49,003 nucleotides of DNA from NCBI GenBank assembly GCA_902797055.1, contig CADBRT010000050.1, forward strand, positions 1 through 49,003, read 5' to 3'. Both the position numbers and the translations under genes were made by a program. Shown here piece after piece: positions 17,686-25,026 of the stretch. The notes under the pieces are model-generated. The model made no database searches and was not told the DNA's origin. It was given only the letters and a program-made list of their open reading frames with translations. The stretch comes from an uncultured Spirochaetaceae bacterium. GTDB taxonomy: Bacteria; Spirochaetota; Spirochaetia; Treponematales; Treponemataceae. Within the stretch, counting starts at the first letter, position 1, and each line of letters starts with the position of its first letter.

Positions 17686-17983
17686 TCGTTTTGTCCTTAA
17701 TCTGAGTAACAAATATAAAGCACATTATGGTAAGAAAGACAAGATAGAGGAGAAAGAAAATCTGCACAGCCATCTTTGAAACATCGTTGCGGAAAAAAAT
17801 AGAAAGAAGCCCGCCCATGCAGGTTACGGAACCGATGATAGAGAATACACTGCCCGCCACACGGCTCAGCATAGGGGACTGCTCTGCAGTCTTCGGCTGA
17901 CGCAGCCACACTGCGAGCGCAAAAAAAACTGCGCCCACAATCAGAAATACGATTCCGGCAAAAAGAAGTTTCAGCGGGTTCAT
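17651..17983 (-). CDS. small three-span membrane protein, unknown
   Basis: A 110-aa protein with hydrophobic segments at about residues 5-27, 42-63 and 70-93, and a polar C-terminal tail. I do not recognise a family. Its ATG overlaps the chemoreceptor stop (ATGA, 17980-17983), so the two are translationally coupled, and its 3' end overlaps the pseudouridine synthase start. The coupling suggests equal expression with the chemoreceptor, but a role in chemotaxis is only a guess. Confidence 0.65.
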   Translation of the reverse strand: MNPLKLLFAGIVFLIVGAVFFALAVWLRQPKTAEQSPMLSRVAGSVFSIIGSVTCMGGLLSIFFRNDVSKMAVQIFFLLYLVFLTIMCFIFVTQIKDKTNGTDNTIESKS

Positions 17984-20067
17984 ACAGTAAAGAGGTCTAT
18001 CTGAGAGCCAATCTGGTTCACCGCCGCCTGGACTGATGAAGAGATATCTGCAAGAGCTTCACTTGTACCGCTTATAGAATCCGCGCTGTCAGAAATCTGT
18101 TTCATGCTGTCACGGATTGTATCGGTGGTTTCACGGAGTTTGGTAACTTCACCGAGAATCAGCCTGTTTCCAGCCCCCATCTCTTGGCTTGCAGCACGGA
18201 CTTCCGTGGTGTTGTTATTCATCTGCTTGAGAGCCTGTCCTATCTGCTTGCTTCCTTCCTGCTGTTCTTCCATGGCGTTCTTTATCTGAAGGACGAGCTG
18301 CTGGGTGGTATTAATGCTTTCAGACACCTGCGCAAAACTTTCTCCGGAAGCCTGGGACGCGTTTACAACATCTCCGATAGAATCCTGAATATCCTTCAAC
18401 TCCTCGCGGATTCTGCCTGACTGAGCGGAAGAAGTCTCCGACAGTTTTCGGATTTCCTCTGCGACGACGGAGAAACCGCGCCCGTAGAATCCGGCGTGGG
18501 CAGCTTCAATGGCGGCGTTCATAGCAAGAAGGTTTGTCTGCTTTGCAATATTGCTGATTACTTTGTTAGCGTCCTGCAGAGCCTTTGACTGTTCGTCGAT
18601 TTTCAGAATCTTATCGTTAACGGACTGCTGACGGCTGATTCCTTCCTGAGCTTTTGCTGTCAGGGAGTCAAAAGATTCAGCCATGTAGCCCACATTTGAA
18701 TTAACGCTGCGTATATTTCCAATCATCTCTTCTACCGCAGCGCTCGCCTCGGTCACACCGGATGATTGGTTTTCAATCATTTTTTCGAGGGATTCAATAT
18801 TCTTGGAAATTTCTTCAACTGCGCTTGCAGTCGCGGAAACATTTTCTGCCTGTCCCTGCACCTGCCGGTCGATAGTATCCAAGTCGCCGACAATGCTTTT
18901 GATTGATTCGCTGTTTTCATTGATACGAGCCTCAAGACCTGTTTCAACGGACTCAAGCGTCTCTTTGGAATCCTTCACTCCGCTAATAATGGTGCGCAGT
19001 TTATCCATGAACATGTTGAAACCGTCGCCCAGCTCTCCTATCTCATTGTGGCTTGTTACCGCCAGCGTCTGCGTTAAATCAGCATCACCAGAGGCAATCT
19101 GTCCGATGCTGTCCCTGACATCTTTGAGCGGTTTTATCATCCATAACAGCAGTATGACGCATACACATGCTATGACGAGGGAAATAATGACGGAAAGAAC
19201 GGTTATAATAAGGCGCAGTTTATTTCCGGTGGTATCAATCTGAGAAACAGGAATGGCAAGCATTACTTTCCACGGTGTTCCTTCCACCTTGGTAAAGGAC
19301 GCATACGTCCGCACGCCATCATTTCCCGTGTAGTACCCGGTGCCGGAATCGGAAACTGAGGCTTCCCGAGCAAGCTGTACAAGCCCTTTATAACCGGCTT
19401 TGTCGCTGTAGTTGAGGTCGATGTATGTTTTAGAGTCTTTTACACGTGAAATCAAAACGCCGTCACTGCCGAAAAGCACGGCCTTGCCGTTTTCTCCGAC
19501 GGACAGGCTGTTTATCATTTTGTCGATTTCGTCCATCTTGACGGCACCGGCAAACACGCCGATGAGATTACCGGAAGAATCGTATGCAGGGCGCGAAATA
19601 TAATAGCAGGCGCTTCCGTCAGAAAGGAAATTGATGTCGGATACGAAAGTGGATTTTTTTTCTTTATAGATATTGCGGAAGAAGTCCCGGCTGATAACCG
19701 TCATGGCAGTGCCATCGCTCGAGTAGCCGACGCCGTCTCCCGTACAGAAAAGCAGGTAGTTGAAATACGGGTTGCGAATATCGTCATGACTTCTGAGCCA
19801 AGCGATTATCTCCTCCGCATTACCGCGCTTGGTGACATCGCTGTCTGAATAAATGCGCAGGTCATTCAACAGAATCTGATTCCAGTTGCCGATTTTTCCT
19901 GCATCTTCTTCGGCTATCTTTGCACTGAACGTGGCATAGTCCTTTCTCGAATACGCTTTTACGTAACGGACAACAAGCACATCAAGGAGTGAAAAGAACA
20001 ACACCATAATCAGAATGATAACCATTGAAAATTCAATGGCCAAACTGCCGTATCTCTTGTTTGCCAT
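17980..20067 (-). CDS. methyl-accepting chemotaxis protein with periplasmic Cache sensor
   Basis: This 695-aa chemoreceptor passes a periplasmic ligand signal to CheA/CheW. TM1 is about residues 13-34, a double Cache sensor covers about 40-275 (with [13 protein letters not shown] and [15 protein letters not shown]), TM2 is about 283-311, and HAMP follows ([18 protein letters not shown]). The cytoplasmic helical hairpin has its tip at [20 protein letters not shown]. The conserved turn after it reads [19 protein letters not shown]; a Phe stands where most receptors have an acidic residue (AGE/AGD). No CheR-docking pentapeptide ends the protein. ATG 20067 follows GAGGAG. It leads an operon with the small membrane protein and the RluA-like gene. 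Ligand unknown. Confidence 0.95.
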   Translation of the reverse strand: MANKRYGSLAIEFSMVIILIMVLFFSLLDVLVVRYVKAYSRKDYATFSAKIAEEDAGKIGNWNQILLNDLRIYSDSDVTKRGNAEEIIAWLRSHDDIRNPYFNYLLFCTGDGVGYSSDGTAMTVISRDFFRNIYKEKKSTFVSDINFLSDGSACYYISRPAYDSSGNLIGVFAGAVKMDEIDKMINSLSVGENGKAVLFGSDGVLISRVKDSKTYIDLNYSDKAGYKGLVQLAREASVSDSGTGYYTGNDGVRTYASFTKVEGTPWKVMLAIPVSQIDTTGNKLRLIITVLSVIISLVIACVCVILLLWMIKPLKDVRDSIGQIASGDADLTQTLAVTSHNEIGELGDGFNMFMDKLRTIISGVKDSKETLESVETGLEARINENSESIKSIVGDLDTIDRQVQGQAENVSATASAVEEISKNIESLEKMIENQSSGVTEASAAVEEMIGNIRSVNSNVGYMAESFDSLTAKAQEGISRQQSVNDKILKIDEQSKALQDANKVISNIAKQTNLLAMNAAIEAAHAGFYGRGFSVVAEEIRKLSETSSAQSGRIREELKDIQDSIGDVVNASQASGESFAQVSESINTTQQLVLQIKNAMEEQQEGSKQIGQALKQMNNNTTEVRAASQEMGAGNRLILGEVTKLRETTDTIRDSMKQISDSADSISGTSEALADISSSVQAAVNQIGSQIDLFTV

Positions 20068-20162
20068 AGTGACTCCTCGTTCAGAAACAAAAAATCAAGC
20101 AACAGACCGTAGGGCACCGCCCTTTGCGGAAAATGCCAGTATACCCAATCTAACAGGAATTA

Positions 20163-20191
20163 TTGAATTTTTCAACAGCATCCACTAGAAT
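20163..20191 (+). promoter_or_regulatory. sigma-70 promoter of the peptide-binding lipoprotein gene
   Basis: TTGAAT (20163-20168), 17-base spacer, TAGAAT (20186-20191). Start expected near 20198, with GAGGA at 20219-20223 before ATG 20231. Confidence 0.55.
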
Positions 20192-20230
20192 ACTCCTTAG
20201 TTTACATCTCTTTTTTGCGAGGACTCATAT

Positions 20231-21901
20231 ATGTTAAAGAATGCCAGAATACTCTTTTTTTCTTTCATAGCATGCGCAGTGTTCGCCTCATGCGGAGCAT
20301 TCACAGGAACAAGTTCTTCTTCACATTTGAAGAAAGGTCCGCTGCCCGAAAAGAATGTAGCTGGCCCTGTCTTAAACGCCTCTTTTGACAACACCATTGA
20401 CACAATCGATGCGCAGAAAGCTGTCTATGCAACTAATTTTGAAGTAATCGGCAATATCATGGACGGACTCATGCAGATGGCGGATGACGGTTCCGTTCAG
20501 AAAGCAATCTGCGAAAGCGAGGAAGTATCCCCCGACGGACTGATTTATACGTTCAAACTGAGAAAAGATGCCTACTGGTCCAATGGAGTGCCGGTAACAG
20601 CGCATGACTTTGTCTATGGTTGGGAGAGGGCTGTTTCCCCCGCCACCGAGTCTGAATATGCATTCATGATAAGCGATATTGCCCAGATAAAAAATTCCCG
20701 CGCAGTGCAGTCAGGACAGATGGAACCAGATCAACTCGGGGTAAAAGCTCTTGACAACTACACGTTGCAGGTAGAACTTGAGGTTCCTGTATCTTATTTC
20801 GACCAGTTGCTCTATTTCTGTACATTCTATCCGGCAAACAAGGACTTCATTGAAAAATGCGGCGACAGCTACGCCACCAGTCCAGAGACATTCCTGTGCA
20901 ACGGAGCTTTCGTTCTGACAGAGTACAAGGAAAAAGCAACTTCCATCACACTCACCAAAAACACGGCATATTACAATGCGAACAAAATAAAACTCGCCGG
21001 CATTCACTACGACATAATCAAAGACGGCGAGGAAGGCTTGCGAAAATACAACGCAAACCAGCTGGACATAGTAGAATTGGACGGCTCTCAGGTTGCACAA
21101 GCAAAATCATCTCCAGACTTCCGCTCCGTTCCGTCAGGATTCCTGTTCTATATTTCATTCAACCTGCACGATGAAAATTTCGCAAACGAAAACCTTCGGA
21201 AAGCGGTAAACTTCGGTTTCGACCGGGAAGTCATTGCAGAAAGCATTGCCGACGGTTCTGTTGCAGCATGGACTGCTGTACCAGAAGGATTTGCCTTCAA
21301 TTCAAAGGGAGAGGACTTCACCAAAAAAGGAATCGAACTTCCTGAACTCTGCCGTTATGACGTGTCACTTGCTCGTGACTATTTTGAAAAGGCTAAACAG
21401 GAACTCGGAAAACGGAGCTTCAATATAGAATATCTGGTGGCTGATGTCGAAGCCCAGAGAATCGCTGCGGAAAGCATGAAGGAACAGCTTGAAAGGAATC
21501 TGCCGGGTTTGCACCTAACGCTCAGAAAGGTTCCGCGCTCCGAACGCCGCAAAATAATGACCCGCGGTGAATACCAGATGGGGCTCACAAACTGGGGACC
21601 AGATTACGCAGATCCAATGACATACCTCGCCATGTGGATGACAGGCAACGACAACAATACCGGAGACTACCGTGATCCCCACTACGACGCCATCATTGCG
21701 AGCTGTACAGACGGTGATTTGTGCACCAAAGTCGATGAAAGATGGGCTGCGCTCAAAGAGGCGGAAAAGATGGTTATGGGAAATGCTATCGTTTCTCCTG
21801 TCTACCAGCAGTGCAACGCGGATTTGATAAAGCCAAATGTAAAAGGTATCGCGTTCCATGCGGTTGCAATCAACCGCATTTACAAGAACACGACGAAATA
21901 A
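20231..21901 (+). CDS. oligopeptide ABC transporter substrate-binding lipoprotein (OppA-like)
   Basis: A 556-aa family 5 solute-binding protein. The signal peptide ends in a spirochaetal lipobox, VFASC, so Cys21 is probably lipidated. The mature chain has the family markers: NIMDGLMQM, GLIYTFKLRKDAYWSNGVPVTAHDFVYGW (about 100-130, read in parts), LRKAVNFGFDRE and the C-terminal NWGPDYADPMTYLAMW. It would capture peptides at the cell surface or in the periplasm for an Opp-type importer. No permease or ATPase gene is next to it, so it is an orphan binding protein that must work with a transporter encoded elsewhere or as a receptor partner. It ends 3 bases before the convergent aminotransferase-fold gene. 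Confidence 0.92.
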   Translation: MLKNARILFFSFIACAVFASCGAFTGTSSSSHLKKGPLPEKNVAGPVLNASFDNTIDTIDAQKAVYATNFEVIGNIMDGLMQMADDGSVQKAICESEEVSPDGLIYTFKLRKDAYWSNGVPVTAHDFVYGWERAVSPATESEYAFMISDIAQIKNSRAVQSGQMEPDQLGVKALDNYTLQVELEVPVSYFDQLLYFCTFYPANKDFIEKCGDSYATSPETFLCNGAFVLTEYKEKATSITLTKNTAYYNANKIKLAGIHYDIIKDGEEGLRKYNANQLDIVELDGSQVAQAKSSPDFRSVPSGFLFYISFNLHDENFANENLRKAVNFGFDREVIAESIADGSVAAWTAVPEGFAFNSKGEDFTKKGIELPELCRYDVSLARDYFEKAKQELGKRSFNIEYLVADVEAQRIAAESMKEQLERNLPGLHLTLRKVPRSERRKIMTRGEYQMGLTNWGPDYADPMTYLAMWMTGNDNNTGDYRDPHYDAIIASCTDGDLCTKVDERWAALKEAEKMVMGNAIVSPVYQQCNADLIKPNVKGIAFHAVAINRIYKNTTK

Positions 21902-21904
21902 CGC

Positions 21905-22846
21905 TTAAAGCTCAAGCCCGCTCTCTATGCTCTGTAGGTAGTTATCCATGAAACCTTTGTCCAGGAACTGAGCAAGGGCAAGCTGGTCAAGGTACGAGAG
22001 GGAGTTGGGGAAGTTTTTCGCAATTCCCCGGTACTCGTCATAAATCTGTTTCGGCAGAACCATCCAAGAAGCGGAAATTCCCTTGCACAGCAATGTCGAA
22101 AACGAATTTATATAAATAACTTTGTCGTTCGAATCTTCACCTTTGAAGGTGGAGTCAATGTGAACAGTCCGCGTGTTGTCATACTCGATTATATAACGAT
22201 AGTCCGCATCGTTTGCCCACCCGAAGATATCTGCGCGTCGCTCAGCGGGATCCTCCACAGCAAATTCAGGAACAAACTCTGGTTCTACATACAGCACAGT
22301 CGCCCCCGACGTTAGCAGGGAATCATATGTCACTCCAATTTCATCGACAGCAACCAATTTGATGTCGAAACCGGCATCGCTGAACAGCCGTTTTGCCGCA
22401 TTCCGGGCGTTTTCGGGAAGAGCTGCGAGCGGAAGGACAGACGTTCTGAGTTTTTCCGCATGCGACAAAAGCCCTCCGTTCCGTCTTATGCCGGAAGGGC
22501 GTTTCAAACTGGGAAGGTGCAGAAGATTGAACATCAGCGTTTCGACACTGGAACCTACAACGATTCTTTCAGGCTCGACTTCCAACTTGTGAAAGCGAAA
22601 CAAAAAAGAAGCAAGAGCAGTTCTGAAATCCTCACAGCCCATGAAGTCCCCGGTCTGATTCAGATTTATCTCCTCAGAGTTCAATATATCGTTGTAACAA
22701 CGGGCAAGGTATTTTTCAAAAAACTCTGAATTCGGTATGATCTCCGGACGGATAAGTTCAACTTCGTCGTCTGTATCCATTGAAGGTGACACCGGCGGTG
22801 CTGCAAGTTCACCTGGAATATGGTAAAATTCTGCAAAGGTATTCAA
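21905..22846 (-). CDS. MocR-like aminotransferase-fold protein lacking the PLP lysine
   Basis: This 313-aa protein aligns by eye with the aminotransferase domain of MocR/PdxR regulators: DFRTALASFLFRFHKLEVEPERIVVGSS, GATVLYVEPEF, and VIYINSFSTLLCKGISASWMVLP (parts). It has no GntR winged helix in front. In active relatives the strand reads FSK, with Lys holding PLP; here it is FST (Thr251), and the Tyr of the EDDYD motif is also lost. It is therefore probably a pseudoenzyme or a ligand-binding relic. I start it at TTG 22846, preceded by GAGGGGG at 6 bases; the upstream in-frame TTG 22882 has no such site. A good promoter (22897-22925) drives it, so it is likely expressed. Confidence 0.65.
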   Translation of the reverse strand: MNTFAEFYHIPGELAAPPVSPSMDTDDEVELIRPEIIPNSEFFEKYLARCYNDILNSEEINLNQTGDFMGCEDFRTALASFLFRFHKLEVEPERIVVGSSVETLMFNLLHLPSLKRPSGIRRNGGLLSHAEKLRTSVLPLAALPENARNAAKRLFSDAGFDIKLVAVDEIGVTYDSLLTSGATVLYVEPEFVPEFAVEDPAERRADIFGWANDADYRYIIEYDNTRTVHIDSTFKGEDSNDKVIYINSFSTLLCKGISASWMVLPKQIYDEYRGIAKNFPNSLSYLDQLALAQFLDKGFMDNYLQSIESGLEL

Positions 22847-22896
22847 AATCTGCCCCCTCGAATGTTTTATTTTTAAAAGCAATCCGTTTTCACAAG

Positions 22897-22925
22897 ATTA
22901 TAATTCATGCATAGGTAAAAATCAA
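22897..22925 (-). promoter_or_regulatory. sigma-70 promoter of the MocR-like gene
   Basis: Minus strand: TTGATT (22920-22925), 17-base spacer, perfect TATAAT (22897-22902). Confidence 0.6.
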
Positions 22926-23000
22926 ATACTCTTGTTTGTTATTTCCCCGTTTTTACAGATTTCAATTTCAACAGACTGGAAGTATAAAAATGTGTGATAT

Positions 23001-23039
23001 AAAAAAAGAAAAGCCCGCGAGTCAAAGACCCACGGGCTT
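23001..23039 (-). terminator. terminator of the small RNA, also serving asnB
   Basis: Stem AAGCCCG/CGGGCTT (23011-23017/23033-23039) with an inner GTC/GAC pairing and a 12-base U-rich tail (23001-23012). It is 110 bases past the asnB stop and is the first terminator after it. Confidence 0.85.
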
Positions 23040-23089
23040 CCCTGTCCTTACGGACAATCGGAGAGAGTTTATCAGCTTATTTACAAGCT
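23001..23089 (-). ncRNA. candidate small RNA, about 90 nt
   Basis: A self-contained transcription unit between asnB and the MocR-like gene. A strong promoter (23096-23124) predicts a start at A 23089. The RNA would fold as three hairpins: AGCTT-GTAAAT-AAGCT at the very 5' end, TGTCC-GTAA-GGACA (a GNRA tetraloop) in the middle, and the terminator stem AAGCCCG/CGGGCTT followed by U's. It has no start codon with a ribosome site, so it is probably noncoding. I do not recognise it as SRP RNA, 6S, tmRNA or a known riboswitch. It could act in trans, or be processed from asnB read-through. Confidence 0.55.
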
Positions 23090-23095
23090 AGAGTG

Positions 23096-23124
23096 AATAT
23101 ACACTATCTCCGTTTTCTTGTCAA
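23096..23124 (-). promoter_or_regulatory. strong sigma-70 promoter of the small RNA
   Basis: Minus strand: perfect TTGACA (23119-23124), exact 17-base spacer, TATATT (23096-23101). It starts 25 bases after the asnB stop codon and points at no coding gene before the terminator. Confidence 0.65.
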
Positions 23125-23148
23125 GCATTTTTACTACTTTTTTGACAC

Positions 23149-24894
23149 TTATGAAACACAGGCATGCTCATGAACACCGGCGATTATTCTGCCGGAAGGT
23201 TCGTCCATCGTCTTCCAAGAGGCATCCCATTCCAAAGCCTTTGCAGTAGAACAGGCGACACCAGACTCGTGTGCGACAGTAAGGGCTGCGCTGTCAGTCG
23301 GAAAGAAATGGGAAAATATGTCCCGGTAGTAGTATTCTTCCTTCGTTACCGGGGTATTGACAGGGAAGCGCTTCGCACGCTGTGCAAACTGGGCATCGGA
23401 AACCTTCGAAGCAGCGACTTCTTTAAGCGTGTCAATCCAACTGTACCCGACTCCGTCCGAAAACTGCTCCTTCTGCCTCCAGCAGATGTTTTCAGGAAGC
23501 ATATCTTCAAATGCTTTTCTGAGTATCCACTTCTCGATTCTTTGAGAACCGTCTGGAAGCAGGATATTCATTTTATCCTTTGGGTTGAGAGACATGGCAA
23601 TGTCAATGAAATCGGTGTCAAGAAACGGAACCCTACCTTCAACTCCCCAGGCGGCAAGGGATTTGTTGGCCCTCAAGCAATCGTACAGGTGGAGCTTTGA
23701 AATCTTGCGGACAAGTTCTTCGTGGAATTCTTTTGCATCAGGAGCCTTGTGAAAATACAGATAGCCGCCGAAAAGCTCGTCGCTCCCTTCCCCTGAAAGC
23801 ACCATCTTTATGCCCATGGCTTTGATAGCCCGCGCAAGCAAGTACATCGGTGTACTGGCACGGACCGTCGTTATGTCATATGTTTCGATGTGATAGATCA
23901 CATCAGGAAGAGCGTCCAATGCTTCCTGTACCGTGAAGTGCACCTCGTGATGGACAGTACCGATGAATTTTGCCGCAGTCCGGGCTGCAGCAAGGTCGGG
24001 ACTCCCCTCCAGGCCTACCGCAAAACTGTGAAGCTGCGGCCACCAGGCATCCTGCACCCCGCCTGTTTCAACGCGTTTCTTTGCATACTTCTGGGTTACT
24101 GCAGCGATGATGCTAGAATCAAGCCCTCCGGACAGGAGTACCCCATAGGGAACATCGCTCATCAGCTGCCGCTGTACAGCTTTTTCCAAGCCTTCCCGAA
24201 CTCGTGCAATGACGGAGGGGGACAAGACGGAACCGTCAGCATCACAGGCACAAGGTGCATCTGCAACGGAAGTGAAATTTTCCCATTGACGGTGGTACCA
24301 GCGTGTCACCGTTCCGTCTGCAGAATAAAAATAACTTCCGGCAGGGAATTCCTCTACTGTTGAACAGACCCCTTCCAGCGCCTTCATTTCACTGGCGACA
24401 TAATACCGACCGTCTTTGTCCCACCCCTGATACAACGGAATCACACCAATTGCATCGCGTGCGACAAGGAAGACATCTTTATCGGCATCATACAGCGCAA
24501 AGGCAAAGATGCCGTTCAAATCGTTAAGAAAGGACACCCCTTTTTCACGATACAGGGCAAGAATCACTTCGCAGTCACTGCCTGTCTGAAAATCATACAC
24601 TCCCTTATATCTTGATCGGATTTCCTGATGGTTGTAAATCTCACCGTTTGCAGCAAGAATCAAATTTTTGTCCTTGCTGATGATAGGTTGCTTTCCGCTC
24701 AACGGGTCAACAATAGCAAGCCGCTCGTGTGCGAGAATTGCATTGTCAGACGTATAGATGCCGCTCCAATCAGGCCCCCGGTGCCGTATCTTTCTGGACA
24801 TATCCAAAACCTGAGACCTGAGTTCTTCTTTCAAACCTTCTGCAACAGGTGCTCCGCCACACCCGACCGTAAACGCACCGACAAATCCGCACAT
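23149..24894 (-). CDS. asnB: asparagine synthase (glutamine-hydrolysing)
   Basis: Makes asparagine from aspartate, glutamine and ATP. The 581-aa protein has an N-terminal glutaminase domain whose nucleophile is Cys2 (MCGFVGAF), with RHRGPDWSG, LAHERLAIVD and NGEIYNH. The synthetase domain carries the ATP loop LLSGGLDSS (about 252-260) and LSGEGSDELFGGY. The start must be ATG 24894 so that Cys2 can become the free N-terminus; it has GAGGTG 6 bases upstream, and the in-frame GTG 24903 is just part of that site. Upstream lies a promoter and a very stable terminator-like hairpin inside the leader, so expression may be attenuated. Downstream is the small RNA. Confidence 0.96.
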   Translation of the reverse strand: MCGFVGAFTVGCGGAPVAEGLKEELRSQVLDMSRKIRHRGPDWSGIYTSDNAILAHERLAIVDPLSGKQPIISKDKNLILAANGEIYNHQEIRSRYKGVYDFQTGSDCEVILALYREKGVSFLNDLNGIFAFALYDADKDVFLVARDAIGVIPLYQGWDKDGRYYVASEMKALEGVCSTVEEFPAGSYFYSADGTVTRWYHRQWENFTSVADAPCACDADGSVLSPSVIARVREGLEKAVQRQLMSDVPYGVLLSGGLDSSIIAAVTQKYAKKRVETGGVQDAWWPQLHSFAVGLEGSPDLAAARTAAKFIGTVHHEVHFTVQEALDALPDVIYHIETYDITTVRASTPMYLLARAIKAMGIKMVLSGEGSDELFGGYLYFHKAPDAKEFHEELVRKISKLHLYDCLRANKSLAAWGVEGRVPFLDTDFIDIAMSLNPKDKMNILLPDGSQRIEKWILRKAFEDMLPENICWRQKEQFSDGVGYSWIDTLKEVAASKVSDAQFAQRAKRFPVNTPVTKEEYYYRDIFSHFFPTDSAALTVAHESGVACSTAKALEWDASWKTMDEPSGRIIAGVHEHACVS

Positions 24895-24921
24895 ATATGC
24901 CACCTCATCTTATTTCTCTAA

Positions 24922-24982
24922 AACAAAAAAGGAGTCTGCCTCTCAAGATAGATACTGACACCTATCTTCAGAGGCAGACTCC
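24922..24982 (-). terminator. very stable terminator-like hairpin (end of the cyclase operon; within the asnB leader)
   Basis: A 13-bp perfect outer stem GGAGTCTGCCTCT/AGAGGCAGACTCC, one C-C or G-G mismatch, then a 7-bp inner stem AAGATAG/CTATCTT and a 10-base loop (24931-24982). On the minus strand six U's follow directly. It ends transcription from the adenylate cyclase gene, but a promoter at 24997-25026 places it in the asnB leader too. Confidence 0.9.
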
Positions 24983-24996
24983 TTCGTCTTGAACCT

Positions 24997-25026
24997 ATAC
25001 TACACCAAGCTTGTACCGCTTGTCAA
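24997..25026 (-). promoter_or_regulatory. candidate asnB promoter, upstream of the hairpin
   Basis: Minus strand: perfect TTGACA (25021-25026, overlapping the cyclase stop codon), 18-base spacer, TAGTAT (24997-25002). Start would be near 24990, eight bases before the hairpin at 24931-24982. No other promoter fits between the hairpin and the asnB ribosome site. Confidence 0.5.

Noticed and set aside
23001-23089. Small RNA as bacterial SRP (4.5S) RNA
   Set aside because: The GUCC-GUAA-GGAC hairpin recalls the SRP tip, but it pairs fully and lacks the asymmetric loop and GGAAGCAGC signature.
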